Shown one piece after another: positions 13,315-13,502 of a DNA stretch of 13,502 nucleotides. The notes below the pieces were generated by a model. It was not told where the DNA came from. It saw nothing but the letters and a program-made list of their open reading frames with translations, and ran no database searches. Origin of the DNA: Desulfobacterales bacterium (GTDB taxonomy: Bacteria > Desulfobacterota > Desulfobacteria > Desulfobacterales > RPRI01); contig JAUYEO010000327.1 in the NCBI GenBank assembly GCA_030689795.1, positions 1 to 13,502 on the forward strand, written 5' to 3'. The translations under genes were made by a program, and so were the position numbers. Positions within the stretch are counted from its first letter, which is position 1; every line of letters starts with the position of its first letter.

Positions 13315-13366
13315 CCAGATAATAAAAACAGATAATAAAACCGGATAATAAAACCGGATAATAAAA
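13315..13366. repeat. Four tandem 13-bp units upstream of pdaD
   Basis: Four consecutive 13-bp units: CCAGATAATAAAA (13315-13327), ACAGATAATAAAA (13328-13340) and CCGGATAATAAAA twice (13341-13353, 13354-13366). The last two are identical; the first two differ from them at one or two bases. The array is strongly A-rich and lies about 30 bp beyond the putative -35 box of the pdaD-speB promoter, a position where an UP element or regulator could bind. It could equally be replication slippage. Confidence 0.85.
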
Positions 13367-13443
13367 ATTGAAGTTTCTAAATATACTCAAAAATTCCGGT
13401 TTTCAATAAAAATAATCACAAATACAATTTGCCGGAAATATTG

Positions 13444-13502
13444 TTAGTACCTTAGAAATAATTTTCTGCGCGTTTCTGGCAGAAAATTATTTCGTGAAGG
13501 TA
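13444..13502. repeat. 60-bp dispersed palindrome, copy 2 (cut by window end)
   Basis: Bases 13444-13502 match 473-531 at 58 of 59 positions in the same orientation, the only change being in the loop (T13477). The window ends one base before the outer arm would be complete. The left boundary is clear because the sequence before 13444 is unrelated to that before 473. Confidence 0.85.

Noticed and set aside
13315..13366. A CRISPR array
   Set aside because: The 13-bp units are directly contiguous with no spacers, and there are no cas genes.
473..13502. A composite transposon or genomic island bounded by the two 60-bp palindromes
   Set aside because: The interval contains core housekeeping genes (rnj, ftsK, plsC, fhs), no transposase or integrase, and no composition break. 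The two copies look like independent dispersed repeats.

Overview
This 13.5-kb window looks like a chromosomal segment of an anaerobic, moderate-G+C Gram-negative bacterium, most likely a member of the Desulfobacterota (former Deltaproteobacteria). That placement is an inference. It rests on the gene mix (a small 2[4Fe-4S] ferredoxin, a LarA-type protein, formate-tetrahydrofolate ligase, a B12-binding radical SAM protein, RNase J and a pyruvoyl-dependent arginine decarboxylase) and on the palindromic intergenic repeats, which resemble those I associate with sulfate reducers. There are no phage, plasmid, transposase, CRISPR, tRNA or rRNA features.

Layout. (1) 1-475: a putative promoter, a 62-aa ferredoxin gene with a strong ribosome-binding site, and a hairpin terminator. 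(2) 473-532: a 60-bp palindrome; a near-identical copy closes the window at 13444-13502. (3) 653-1960: a LarA-like (DUF2088) protein with the candidate nickel-pincer ligands preserved. (4) 1961-2813: a repeat-rich stretch with three palindromic elements around a 110-aa protein of unknown function. The first element holds two units of the form ATTCCC-N8-GGGAAT, the same format as the neisserial dRS3 repeat. (5) 2814-5182: plsC-like acyltransferase and RNase J, with stop and start codons overlapping. (6) 5183-5407: a G-rich spacer with short tandem repeats. (7) 5408-8156: ftsK and an overlapping methyltransferase gene. (8) 8366-10129: a long, divergent formate-THF ligase ending in a textbook terminator. 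(9) 10215-11801: a cobalamin-binding radical SAM protein of unknown substrate. (10) Minus strand, 13221 to 11796: pyruvoyl arginine decarboxylase then agmatinase, a two-gene operon for arginine to agmatine to putrescine. Its end overlaps the end of the radical SAM gene by 6 bp. (11) 13222-13502: the operon's putative promoter, four 13-bp tandem repeats and the second copy of the palindrome.

Most genes are core metabolism or information processing: membrane phospholipid synthesis, RNA decay, chromosome segregation, one-carbon metabolism (probably the Wood-Ljungdahl methyl branch) and polyamine synthesis. The less ordinary material is the divergent Fhs, the LarA homologue without visible maturation genes, the uncharacterised radical SAM protein, and the density and modular make-up of the palindromic repeats. 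I did not find a clear new defence or mobile system.
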